Below are positions 15,393 through 23,437 of a DNA stretch of 64,000 nucleotides, piece by piece. Every line of letters starts with the position of its first letter. The first letter of the stretch is position 1. Below the pieces are notes generated by a model, which did no database searches, was not told the origin of the DNA, and was given only the letters and a program-made list of their open reading frames with translations. The position numbers were made by a program, and so were the translations under genes. Source of the stretch: DASYLJ01 sp964404165 (GTDB lineage Bacteria > Desulfobacterota > Binatia > DP-6); the NCBI GenBank assembly GCA_964404165.1, contig CAYOIZ010000002.1:1-64000 (forward strand), written 5' to 3'.

Positions 15393-15961
15393 GCCGCACC
15401 GTCCGGGCGCGCCAGCAGCGTCAGCGTGGTGGACCCATGTCGTCGCGAGGCGACGGCGACGAGGTCGCCGCGGGGCTCGCAGGTCTCGTCGGACGCGTGC
15501 TCGATCGCGATCCAACCGTGACTGGCCAGGACCTCGCTGGCCGTGACCGCGTCGACGACCCGCTGCGCCCACCCCTGGTGATACGGCGGATCGGCGAACA
15601 CGCCGTCGACCCGGACGCCCTCCCGACCCAGCGCCCGCAGCGCGCGCCCGACGTCCATCGGCATCACGCTGGCGCGGTCCGCCACGCCGGCCGCGTCGAG
15701 GTTCTGCCGCAACGTGCGCACGACCACCGACGAGGACTCGACGAAGATGGCACCGGACGCCCCCCGTGACAGCGCCTCGATCCCGAGGGCCCCGGTTCCC
15801 GCGAAGCAGTCGACGATGCGAACCTCCGCCAGCCATCCACGATGTTCGAGCATGTTGAAGAGCGCGCCTCGTACCAATCCCGAGGTGGGTCGTGTTCGAC
15901 CACCCCCGGGAACCCGGAGCCGCCGACCGTGAGCGCGTCCCGCAATGACCTTGACTGCCAT
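15389..15961 (-). CDS. rsmD: 16S rRNA m2G966 methyltransferase RsmD
   Basis: A 190-residue SAM-dependent enzyme that methylates G966 of 16S rRNA. The N-terminus reads VIAGRAHGRRL with the family RPTSGLVRGALFNML motif. The SAM-binding loop is VDCFAGTGALGIEALSRGA, and the catalytic DPPY motif appears as FADPPYHQGW near residue 120. It is the first gene of the operon with coaD and the aminotransferase, and has a recognisable promoter directly upstream. Confidence 0.93.
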   Translation of the reverse strand: MAVKVIAGRAHGRRLRVPGGGRTRPTSGLVRGALFNMLEHRGWLAEVRIVDCFAGTGALGIEALSRGASGAIFVESSSVVVRTLRQNLDAAGVADRASVMPMDVGRALRALGREGVRVDGVFADPPYHQGWAQRVVDAVTASEVLASHGWIAIEHASDETCEPRGDLVAVASRRHGSTTLTLLARPDGAA

Positions 15962-15978
15962 GGTCGCCGGCCGCCGCG

Positions 15979-16008
15979 CTTATAGCCGGATCCCGCGAGG
16001 CCGGGCAA
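15979..16008 (-). promoter_or_regulatory. Promoter of rsmD-coaD-aminotransferase
   Basis: On the minus strand, TTGCCC (16008-16003) and TATAAG (15984-15979) are 18 bases apart. The predicted start near 15972 leaves only about 11 bases of leader before the ATG at 15961. Confidence 0.55.
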
Positions 16009-16032
16009 CCGAGCACGCCGTCACGACGACCG

Positions 16033-16782
16033 TCAGCGCCCCGTGAACCGCGGCGCGCGCCGCTCGCGGAACGCGGCAATGCCCTCGGATCGATCGGCCG
16101 TCGTCTGCAGCAGGACGTACAGGTCGTGCTCGAGGCGGACGCCGTCGTCGAGCGGCAGATCGAGCGCCCGCACGACCGTCTCCTTCGCGAGACGGAGGGC
16201 CAGCGGGCCTCGCAGCGCCAGCTCCCGCGCGAGACCACGGGCCGTGTCCTGCACGCGCGCGGGCGCGACGACCCGCGACGCCAGCCCCCAGGCGAGCGCC
16301 GTCCGCGCCGGCACGGGGGTGCCGAGCAGGAGCAGATCGAGCGCGCGCGACGGGCCGACGATGCGGGTGAGCCGTTGGGTCACACCGCCGCCCGCGAACC
16401 GACCGGTGGACGCCTCCGGCAGTCGCAGCACCGCGGTGCTCGCGGCCACACGGAGGTCGCACGCGAGGGCCAGGGCCACGCCCCAGCCCTGCACCTCGCC
16501 CGTCACGCACCCGATCACCGGACGCGTGCATCGGGCGAGCGCACCGACCGCGTCCGGCCAGTGCTCGGGCGGCCAGGCCACGTCGCGCGGAAGACCGCGA
16601 CAGAACTCCCGCCCCGCCCCCGCCACCACGACGACGTGCACGGCGTCGTCGCCGTCGATCGACTCGCACGCCTCGACGAGGCCGGCGCACAGCTCGGCAT
16701 CGAGCCGGTCGCGCCCGAGCGTGAGCCAGGCGACGCCCCCGTCGATCGCGACGTCGACCGCCGAGCGCCGCCGTGTCGTCAC
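16033..16782 (-). CDS. Crotonase-family protein lacking one catalytic Glu
   Basis: A 249-residue enoyl-CoA hydratase/isomerase superfamily member. The oxyanion-hole region (FCRGLPRDVA) and the ACDL helix are recognisable. At the position of rat hydratase Glu144 (normally GGxxE before LAxxCD) the sequence reads WGVALALACDL, so an Ala replaces the Glu. The second catalytic Glu is kept in LPEAS. It is therefore unlikely to be a standard hydratase and may be an isomerase, hydrolase or degenerate paralogue. The C-terminus RRAPRFTGR is family-like. The start is GTG at 16782, overlapping the acyl-CoA ligase stop (GTGA). It is the last gene of the five-gene operon from ygfZ. Confidence 0.8.
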   Translation of the reverse strand: MTTRRRSAVDVAIDGGVAWLTLGRDRLDAELCAGLVEACESIDGDDAVHVVVVAGAGREFCRGLPRDVAWPPEHWPDAVGALARCTRPVIGCVTGEVQGWGVALALACDLRVAASTAVLRLPEASTGRFAGGGVTQRLTRIVGPSRALDLLLLGTPVPARTALAWGLASRVVAPARVQDTARGLARELALRGPLALRLAKETVVRALDLPLDDGVRLEHDLYVLLQTTADRSEGIAAFRERRAPRFTGR

Positions 16783-18323
16783 GGCACCTCGAGACGCAGC
16801 TCGCGACGCAGGATCTTCCCCATGGGGTTCTTCGGCAGCTCGGCCAGGAAGCGGATGACCTCCGGCTTCTTGAAGCTGGCGAGCCGCTGGCGGCAGAACT
16901 CGCCGATCTCGTCGGCGGTGGCCGACGTCTCGGGCCGCAGGACGACGAACGCCGCCACCCGCTGCCCCCACTCGACGTCGGGCACGCCGACGACTGCCAC
17001 CTCTTCGACGGCGGGATGCGATCCGACCACCGCCTCGACCTCGGCCGGGGCGATGTTCTCGCCGCCGCGGATGATCATGTCGTCCTTGCGCCCGGCGACG
17101 TAGAGATAGCCGTCCTCGTCGATCCAGCCGAGGTCGCGCGTCGGCAACCACCCCTCGGCGGTGAACGGCGAATCCTTCGCGCCGGCGTAGCCCTTCATGG
17201 CGCGCGGCGTGCGCACGTGGATCTCGCCCACCTCACCCGTGGGCAGCTCGCCGCCCTCGTCGTCGACGACGCGCACCTCGACGTCGGGCAGCGGGCGTCC
17301 GATGGAGCGAAGCCGCCGCGTGCGCCGCTCGATCTCCTCGGCGGAGCCCTCGAGACGATGATCGTCCGGGCCGAGCACCGTGAGCGTGGACGTGGTCTCG
17401 GTCTGCCCGAACGCGTTCACGAAGCCCACGGTGCGCGGGAAGCGCTCGATGGCACGACGGATGACGGGGAACGGCATCGGCGCCCCGCCGTACGACAGCA
17501 CTTCCAGGCTCGACAGATCGCGCGTCGCGAAGTCGGGGTGATCGAGGATGTGCTTCATCATCGTGGGCACGACGAAGCCGTGCGTGATGCGCTCGCGCTC
17601 GACGAGCGCCAGCCACGCCCCCGCCTCGAACTGCGGCATCACCACCAGCCGGCGGCCCGTCCACACCGTCGTCATCATGTTGGTGGCACCGGCGATGTGG
17701 TAGAGCGGCGCGCACAGCAGCGCCGCGCCGCGCGGCGTGCCGTCGGCGAGCTCGACGTTGGCGGTGACGTAGGCGGTGAAGTCGCCGTACGTGAGCATGA
17801 CGCCCTTCGGCAGCGACGTCGTGCCGCTGGTGTACATGAGGATGGTGGTCTCCTCGTCCTCGACGTCGGCCTCCTCCTCGTGCTCGGCCGCGGCGGTGAC
17901 GAGCGCCTCGAAGGCCGGCATGTCGCCGTGTGCGCCATCGAAGCCGATCATCGTGCGCAGCTCGGGCAGCGACGCACGCAGCGCCTCGACGCCCGCGACG
18001 TAGCGCTGCCCCACGAGCAGGACGCTGGCGTTGCCGGCACGCAGCATGTGCTCGAGCTCGTTCTGCTTGGCGCGATAGTTCACCGGGATGAAGACCCCGC
18101 CCAGCATCGCGGTGGCGTAGTAGGCCTCGACGTAGCGGTGCGTGTTGGTGTGCAACGCGGCGACACGCGTACCGCGGCCGACGCCGAGACGGGCCAGCGC
18201 ACCAGCCAGGCGGCGCACGCGAGACTGCAGGTCGGCGTAGGTGAAGCGCTGGTCCTCGAAGACGAGCGCTTCCTGCTCGGGCACGATCCCCGCGGGAATC
18301 GTGAGGAAGCTCACGGTGTTCAT
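16779..18323 (-). CDS. Acyl-CoA synthetase (AMP-forming)
   Basis: A 514-residue ANL-family ligase that activates a carboxylic acid through an acyl-AMP to its CoA thioester. The P-loop-like motif is TILMYTSGTTSLPKG near residue 160. NAFGQTETTS (A5), the hinge region around YVAGRKDDMIIRGGENI and the C-terminal Lys in PKNPMGKILR are all present. The full-length form is consistent with fatty or cyclic acids; the exact substrate is unknown. It overlaps both neighbours by four bases. Together with three crotonase-type genes nearby it points to a beta-oxidation-like route. Confidence 0.9.
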   Translation of the reverse strand: MNTVSFLTIPAGIVPEQEALVFEDQRFTYADLQSRVRRLAGALARLGVGRGTRVAALHTNTHRYVEAYYATAMLGGVFIPVNYRAKQNELEHMLRAGNASVLLVGQRYVAGVEALRASLPELRTMIGFDGAHGDMPAFEALVTAAAEHEEEADVEDEETTILMYTSGTTSLPKGVMLTYGDFTAYVTANVELADGTPRGAALLCAPLYHIAGATNMMTTVWTGRRLVVMPQFEAGAWLALVERERITHGFVVPTMMKHILDHPDFATRDLSSLEVLSYGGAPMPFPVIRRAIERFPRTVGFVNAFGQTETTSTLTVLGPDDHRLEGSAEEIERRTRRLRSIGRPLPDVEVRVVDDEGGELPTGEVGEIHVRTPRAMKGYAGAKDSPFTAEGWLPTRDLGWIDEDGYLYVAGRKDDMIIRGGENIAPAEVEAVVGSHPAVEEVAVVGVPDVEWGQRVAAFVVLRPETSATADEIGEFCRQRLASFKKPEVIRFLAELPKNPMGKILRRELRLEVP

Positions 18324-19042
18324 CGCGGGCGTTCTAGCCCGAGGCCAAGCCGCCGCTCAAGGGCGATTCCCGCCTCGAGCGACCCGTCGTGCGCGGCGCG
18401 CACGCATCGGCGCGCGGCCTGCACCAGCGCGGGATCGAGCGCCGCGAGTCGCCGCGCCAGGCCCATCGCGGTCGGCAGCAGCCGGGCGCGCGGTACGACC
18501 CGCTGCACGACGCCGGCGTCGAGCGCCTCGCGGGCCCGCATCCAGCGATCGGCCAGCACCAGCTCGAGCGCACGGCCGACGCCAACCCGGCGCGGCAGCG
18601 TCTGCGTCCCCCCCACGCCCGGGATCATGCCGAGTCCGGTCTCGGGCAGCGCAAAGCGCACGTCGTCGGCCGCGATGCAGAGGTCGCACAGCATCGCCAT
18701 CTCGAAGCCGCCACCGACGGCGTAGCCGTGCACGGCGGCGATGGTCGCCGCGCGCAGGCAGAGCAGGCGTCCCCACACGTCGCGCTGCCAGCGCACCGCC
18801 CGCGCCACCATGGCCGACGGCGCGCTGCCGAACTCCATGACGTCGCCACCGGTCGAGAACGCCGGTCCACGGCCGCGCAGCACGACGGCCCGCACCTCGG
18901 GGTCCGCATCCGCCAGGCCGAGCGCCGCGAACAGGTCGTCGCGCATCGCGACGTCGTAGGCGTTCAACCGTCGCGGCCGATCGAGCGTCACGACGGCGAC
19001 CGCGCCGTGGCGCACGTAGTCGACGGTGGCGAACGCGCTCAT
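18320..19042 (-). CDS. Enoyl-CoA hydratase/isomerase
   Basis: A 240-residue crotonase-fold enzyme with both hydratase Glu residues: GGGFEMAMLCDL (Glu144 equivalent) and LPETGLG (Glu164 equivalent), followed by IPGVGGTQTLPR. It should hydrate trans-2-enoyl-CoA or isomerise the double bond. The start ATG at 19042 overlaps the amidohydrolase stop (ATGA). It lies in the same operon as the acyl-CoA ligase, which would supply its substrate. Confidence 0.88.
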   Translation of the reverse strand: MSAFATVDYVRHGAVAVVTLDRPRRLNAYDVAMRDDLFAALGLADADPEVRAVVLRGRGPAFSTGGDVMEFGSAPSAMVARAVRWQRDVWGRLLCLRAATIAAVHGYAVGGGFEMAMLCDLCIAADDVRFALPETGLGMIPGVGGTQTLPRRVGVGRALELVLADRWMRAREALDAGVVQRVVPRARLLPTAMGLARRLAALDPALVQAARRCVRAAHDGSLEAGIALERRLGLGLERPR

Positions 19043-20469
19043 CGCGCCCACACCATTGCGCCGCCGACCATCGTGCAGCGCACGCCCGTCGCCGCCACCG
19101 CGGCCGGCGATGCGCGCAACGGATCGGTGTCGACGACGACGAGATCGGCGGGCCCGCCCGGCCGCAGGCGGCCGAGCGTGTCGTCGCCGAGCGCATGGGC
19201 CGCGTTGCGGGTATAGAGCGCCAGCGCCCCGGCGGCATCGAGGCGCTCGGCGGGGCCGAGGCTGGCACCGCTCGCCGTGCGGCGACGGCGCGCGGTCGCG
19301 ATACCGAGCCAGGGGCTCACCGGCGCGACCGGCGCGTCGGACCCCGCCGCCACGACGATGCCCGCATCCACCAGGCTGCGCGCGCGGTAGAGCCACGGCC
19401 ACGCCTCGCGCGCCGTCTCCTGGCGGTAGACGTCGCCCCGCGTGTGCACGAACGACGGATTGGTGACGACGGTGAGCCCGAGGCGCGCGATGCGCGCCAC
19501 GAGCGGCGGCGGACACTCCGCCAGATGCTCGAGGCGATGGCGCTGCCGGCGATACGCCGCCGGGAGCGCGGCGAAGGCCGCGAGGGCGGCGACGAGTGTC
19601 GCACTGCCGACGCAGTGTACGGCGACCGGCGCGCCGGTCGCCGCCGCCACGGCGATGCGACGGGCGAGCGAGACCGGACTCGGCCGCATCCCGTCGGGGC
19701 CCTCTTCGACGAGGATCTTCACCGGCCCAGGCCGCAGGCGCGGGTGCTCCGGCCACCGACGTCCCGCGGACGCGCGCATCGCGTGGACGCGCAGGCGGAA
19801 CGTCCCGTCCGCCATCGCACGACGCAACGGCACCACGCCGCCGGCGCGACGCGGGGTCGCGTCGGCGACGGTGGTGATGCCCTGCTGCGCGAGCTCGACG
19901 GCGACCTCCGCGAGCCCCGCGGCGAGCACGTCGTCGGACACGGGACCGACGGCACGGCTCACCTGGGCTTCGCGCCCGTGCACGAGCCCGTCGACGTCGG
20001 GCAGGCCCCCGAGACGGGCGAGCGCCACCGTGTTCAGCACCGAGGCGTGCCGGCTGCGATGGCGCAGGCGCACCGGACATCCCCTGCCCACACGATCGAG
20101 CTCGGCCCGCGTCGGCAGGCGGCCGAGCCGGGACTCGTCGAGACCTTCGCCGCGTATCCAGCCGCCGTCCTTCGTGGCCGACGCCGCCACCGCCGCCAGC
20201 ACCGCGTCGACACTGGCGCACCCACTCAGGTCGACGTGCGCACGACGCGCGGCCAGGGCGAGCAGATGCAGGTGCGCGTCGATCAGCCCGGGCAACACCG
20301 TGGCGCCGCCGCAGTCGACGCGCTCGGCGCGCGAACCGACCGCACGACCCACGCTGCGCAGGTCGCCGACGGCCAGCACGCGCCCCTCGGCGACGGCGAT
20401 CGCCGACGCGCGCGGCCGGCTGCCGTCGAGCGGTCGCACGCAGGCGTTCTCGAACACCCAGGCGCTCAC
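19039..20469 (-). CDS. Amidohydrolase family protein (YtcJ-like, amidohydrolase_3)
   Basis: A 476-residue metal-dependent hydrolase. The HxH motif is in GLIDAHLHL near residue 65. Further ligand or catalytic positions are visible in VAVHCVGS, HRLEHLAEC and GSDAPVAPVSP. The N-terminal beta-sandwich and the C-terminal region with GGPADLVVVD are typical. Family members hydrolyse amides or cyclic imides; the substrate is not predictable. It overlaps ygfZ and the enoyl-CoA hydratase by four bases each, so it probably acts in or beside the CoA-ester pathway. Confidence 0.85.
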   Translation of the reverse strand: MSAWVFENACVRPLDGSRPRASAIAVAEGRVLAVGDLRSVGRAVGSRAERVDCGGATVLPGLIDAHLHLLALAARRAHVDLSGCASVDAVLAAVAASATKDGGWIRGEGLDESRLGRLPTRAELDRVGRGCPVRLRHRSRHASVLNTVALARLGGLPDVDGLVHGREAQVSRAVGPVSDDVLAAGLAEVAVELAQQGITTVADATPRRAGGVVPLRRAMADGTFRLRVHAMRASAGRRWPEHPRLRPGPVKILVEEGPDGMRPSPVSLARRIAVAAATGAPVAVHCVGSATLVAALAAFAALPAAYRRQRHRLEHLAECPPPLVARIARLGLTVVTNPSFVHTRGDVYRQETAREAWPWLYRARSLVDAGIVVAAGSDAPVAPVSPWLGIATARRRRTASGASLGPAERLDAAGALALYTRNAAHALGDDTLGRLRPGGPADLVVVDTDPLRASPAAVAATGVRCTMVGGAMVWAR

Positions 20470-21509
20470 GCCAGGGGCCAGCTCGCGACCCGCGCCACGG
20501 TGACCGCATGACCACCCGGCACGGCGAGCTCGGTCCCCTCGTCCCAGTGCTCGCGCCGCACGAAGCCGAGCGCCGCCAGCGAGCCCGCGCCGTAGGCGTA
20601 GGCGACGGTGGTGAGGTGTCCCACCTCCTTGCCGTCACGCACCAGCGGGGCGTCGGCGGCCGGCGCCGGCCCGGCGAGCAGCAGCGCGCAGAGGCGACGG
20701 TTCACGTGCCCGCGCGCCGTACCGCGCGCCACGACCTCCTGGCCGAGGTAGCAGCCCTTGCGCGTGCTGACCGCGTCGTCGACGGGCAGCTCGAGCGAGA
20801 GGGTCTTGGCACCCATGTCGAGCCCGATGCGCGGGACGCCGACCTCGACGCGCCGTCCTTCCAGCGCCTCCATGCCGCACGGCCGCGCGCCAGCGGCGAC
20901 GAGCGCCTCCCACACCGCCGCCACGCCGGCCGTGGGCACGTGCATGATGACGCCCGCACCGCGGACCTCGCTGGCGCGCTGCACGCGCACCGTCACGCCG
21001 CCGACGGTGGCTTCGCGGTGGGCCCACGGCGCCAGGTCCTCGGCGCCGACGAGGGCCGCCGCTTGCGGGCCGTCGACGGCCACCAGTGTCGTCGGCACCA
21101 CGGGCGCCTGCAGCTCGACGTCGTCGGCGATGATGAGCGCGTCGAGCGCGCCGACGAAGTCGTCGCGCACGCGCACGTCGACGTCGAGCAGGAGCGCGTC
21201 GGCCTCGGCACAGACCCGGACGTCGGCGGTGACGCGACCCTGGATCGTGAGCAGCAGCGCCGGACGCCCCTGCCCCGTCGTCAGCGCGACCACGTCGTTC
21301 GAGAGCATGCCCTGCAGGAAGCCGACCCGGTCCGCGCCGGTGGCCCGCACGAGCGTCCGGAAGCCGAGGTCGACGACGGCGGCACCGCCGACGAGCGCCG
21401 CATACTCGGCGGCCGCATCGCCGAAGTGTCGCGGCAGCGCGACGCCGCGATCGTCGGCGTGCACGGCGCCGTGGGCGGCCAGATGCGCGTGCAGCGGCGT
21501 CTCGATCAT
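20466..21509 (-). CDS. ygfZ: Folate-binding iron-sulfur cluster repair protein YgfZ (GcvT-like)
   Basis: A 347-residue member of the GcvT/YgfZ family. It shows the signature KGCYLGQE (here TRKGCYLGQEVVARG near residue 248), which includes the Cys needed for YgfZ function. YgfZ binds tetrahydrofolate and supports the assembly or repair of Fe-S enzymes such as the radical-SAM enzyme MiaB. Its presence as first gene of a CoA-metabolism operon is unusual; it may be merely co-transcribed. The start ATG at 21509 lies in a 65-base divergent gap. Confidence 0.85.
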   Translation of the reverse strand: MIETPLHAHLAAHGAVHADDRGVALPRHFGDAAAEYAALVGGAAVVDLGFRTLVRATGADRVGFLQGMLSNDVVALTTGQGRPALLLTIQGRVTADVRVCAEADALLLDVDVRVRDDFVGALDALIIADDVELQAPVVPTTLVAVDGPQAAALVGAEDLAPWAHREATVGGVTVRVQRASEVRGAGVIMHVPTAGVAAVWEALVAAGARPCGMEALEGRRVEVGVPRIGLDMGAKTLSLELPVDDAVSTRKGCYLGQEVVARGTARGHVNRRLCALLLAGPAPAADAPLVRDGKEVGHLTTVAYAYGAGSLAALGFVRREHWDEGTELAVPGGHAVTVARVASWPLA

Positions 21510-21539
21510 GGAGCGGTACCGTGCCCCCGCCGCTCCGGC

Positions 21540-21568
21540 TTGACAAGAGGCACGGGCGCACGGGACAC
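21540..21568 (+). promoter_or_regulatory. Candidate promoter of the BadI-like gene, near-leaderless
   Basis: A consensus -35 TTGACA at 21540-21545 is followed after 17 bases by the poor -10 sequence GGACAC (21563-21568). The ATG is only six bases further at 21575, so the mRNA would begin at or next to the start codon. The same geometry occurs at other genes in this window. Confidence 0.4.
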
Positions 21569-21574
21569 GCGCGC

Positions 21575-22363
21575 ATGGCCTACGAAGACATCCGCTACGA
21601 GACGACGGACGGTATCGCCTGGATCGTGATCGACCGCCCGAAGGTGCTGAACGCCTTCCGCGCCCAGACCGTCGACGAGATGATCGCCGCGTTCCGCGCC
21701 GCCTGGCACGACCCCGAGGTCGGCGTCGTCGTGCTCACCGGCGCCGGCGAGCGGGCCTTCTCCACCGGCGGCGACCAGAGCCAGCGCACCGAGAGCGGCT
21801 ACGACGGCGCCGGCGGCATCGGGCTCGACATGCACGGGCTGCATGGGATCATGCGCGCCATCCCGAAGCCGGTCGTCGCCATGGTGAACGGCTACGCCAT
21901 CGGCGGCGGGCACGTCCTGCACGTGCTGTGCGATCTCTCGATCGCCGCCGACACCGCGAAGTTCGGTCAGGTGGGTCCGCGCGTCGGCTCCGTCGACCCC
22001 GGCTTCGGCACGGCCTACCTGGCGCGGCTCGTGGGCGAGAAGAAGGCGCGCGAGATCTGGTACCTCTGCCGCCAGTACACGGCACAGCAGGCGCTCGACA
22101 TGGGCCTCGTCAACGCCGTCGTGCCCGCGGCCGAGCTGCGTGCGGAGACCGAACGCTGGTGCCGCGAGCTGCTCGAGAAGAGCCCGACGGCGCTGAAGCT
22201 CGCCAAGCAGTCCTTCAACGCCGACACCGAGCACATCGGCGGCATCACCGAGCTCGGCTTCTCGGCGCTCGAGCTCTACTACCAGACCGACGAGGCGAAA
22301 GAGGGACGCAACGCGTTCATGGAGAAGCGCAAGCCCGACTTCCGCCGGCCGAAGCCGCGCTAG
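21575..22363 (+). CDS. MenB/BadI-type enoyl-CoA hydratase family protein (2-ketocyclohexanecarboxyl-CoA hydrolase-like)
   Basis: A 262-residue crotonase-fold enzyme. The segments RAFSTGGDQ, GYAIGGGHVLHVLCDL, FGQVGPRVGSVDPGFGTAYL and GEKKAREIWYLCR closely resemble BadI, which opens the ring of 2-ketocyclohexanecarboxyl-CoA in anaerobic benzoate or cyclohexanecarboxylate breakdown. They are also similar to MenB. No menaquinone genes are nearby, while an acyl-CoA ligase and two crotonases are, so BadI-like ring cleavage is favoured (inference). The start at 21575 is chosen because MAYEDIRYE matches the family. The stop shares CTAG with the convergent Rieske gene. Confidence 0.85.
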   Translation: MAYEDIRYETTDGIAWIVIDRPKVLNAFRAQTVDEMIAAFRAAWHDPEVGVVVLTGAGERAFSTGGDQSQRTESGYDGAGGIGLDMHGLHGIMRAIPKPVVAMVNGYAIGGGHVLHVLCDLSIAADTAKFGQVGPRVGSVDPGFGTAYLARLVGEKKAREIWYLCRQYTAQQALDMGLVNAVVPAAELRAETERWCRELLEKSPTALKLAKQSFNADTEHIGGITELGFSALELYYQTDEAKEGRNAFMEKRKPDFRRPKPR

Positions 22364-22662
22364 ATCGCGACGAGCACGGTGTCGCCCTCGAGCTTCGTCT
22401 CGTAGGTCGCGACCTTCATGTCGTCGGTGACGCTCTCGCCGGTCGTGACGTCGAACTGCCATGCGTGCCAGGGGCACGTGACGAGGCAGCCCTCGACGTC
22501 GCCCTCGCCGAGCGGGCCGCCGCGGTGCGGGCACTCGTTGTCGATGGCGCGGAAGGTGCCGTCGATGTTGAAGAGGGCGAGCTCCTTGCCCTCCACCGTG
22601 ACGGTCTTCCCGGTACCGGGTGCGATCTCGGACGCAGCGCAGGCCCTGACGAACGTGGACAT
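22360..22662 (-). CDS. Rieske [2Fe-2S] ferredoxin
   Basis: A 100-residue soluble Rieske protein. Cluster ligands are Cys44 and His46 (CPHRGG) and Cys63 and His66 (CPWHAW), with normal spacing. Such small proteins carry electrons to ring-hydroxylating dioxygenases or act as NirD-like or biphenyl-type ferredoxins. No dioxygenase gene is in the window. It is the last gene of the minus-strand run with GST and the DGQHR protein, 32 bases after the GST stop. Confidence 0.9.
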   Translation of the reverse strand: MSTFVRACAASEIAPGTGKTVTVEGKELALFNIDGTFRAIDNECPHRGGPLGEGDVEGCLVTCPWHAWQFDVTTGESVTDDMKVATYETKLEGDTVLVAI

Positions 22663-22694
22663 GCGGGCGCTTCTGGCACGCGACCTGTGGGGGG

Positions 22695-23408
22695 TCAAGA
22701 ACCGAGCGCGGCCGAGATCGCGGGTACGGCATCGAGTCGCGCGAGCCATGCCGACACCGCCGGCGCGTCGTCGAGGAGCCGCCGCTCGACGTAGCCACGC
22801 ATCCACGCGAGCTGCACGAACACCGCCACGTCGGCGACCGTGACGGACCGTCCGAGCAGCAACGAGCGCTCGCCGAGCAGCCCTTCGAGCGTCGTGAGCC
22901 CGTCGCGCATGCGCTCCTCGAAATGGCCGAGCGCCTCCGGCCCGTAGCCCTGCGCGCGGTAGCGTCGCGCGATGCGAGACGCCACGACGCGACCGATGAG
23001 CGGCGCCAGCGGTCCACCGCCGAGCTCGCTCATGGTGTTGTGCAGCGCCGCTGCGCGGTTCGCCGGGTTGAGCCACTTGAACGCCCCGACGACGTGGTAC
23101 AGCGACTCGTCGGCCCAGTCCTCGATGAGGTCGCAGTAGGCACGCGCCGCCGGATCGGCGGGGCGCAGCGGCGGATCCGGCTGCAGCGTCTCGAGATGAC
23201 GCACGATCGCCGTCGAATCGGCCACGACCTGCCCGCCCTGCACCAGGACCGGCACCTTGCCGAACCCGCTCAGGCGGCGCAGCTCGCGCATCCGGCTCAC
23301 GGTGAGCGTGACGCGCCGGAACGGGATGCCCTTCAGCTGCAGGCAGATCCGCGCCTTGGTGCAGAACGGCGAATCGGTGAGGTCGTAGAGCAGCGTCTCG
23401 TCGGGCAT
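22695..23408 (-). CDS. Glutathione S-transferase family protein
   Basis: A 237-residue protein with an N-terminal thioredoxin-like domain (LLYDLTDSPFCTKARICLQLKG..., Cys16 in the active-site region; VPVLVQGGQVVADSTAI contains the glutathione-binding loop). An all-helical C-terminal domain follows with the SVTVADVAVFVQL N-capping-box region. The Cys in the catalytic position suggests an omega- or beta-like, reductase-type activity, which is inference. It starts at ATG 23408, 30 bases downstream of the DGQHR gene on the same strand. Confidence 0.85.
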   Translation of the reverse strand: MPDETLLYDLTDSPFCTKARICLQLKGIPFRRVTLTVSRMRELRRLSGFGKVPVLVQGGQVVADSTAIVRHLETLQPDPPLRPADPAARAYCDLIEDWADESLYHVVGAFKWLNPANRAAALHNTMSELGGGPLAPLIGRVVASRIARRYRAQGYGPEALGHFEERMRDGLTTLEGLLGERSLLLGRSVTVADVAVFVQLAWMRGYVERRLLDDAPAVSAWLARLDAVPAISAALGS

Positions 23409-23437
23409 GGGGCTGTACGGAGGCTCGAGGTGGGACT

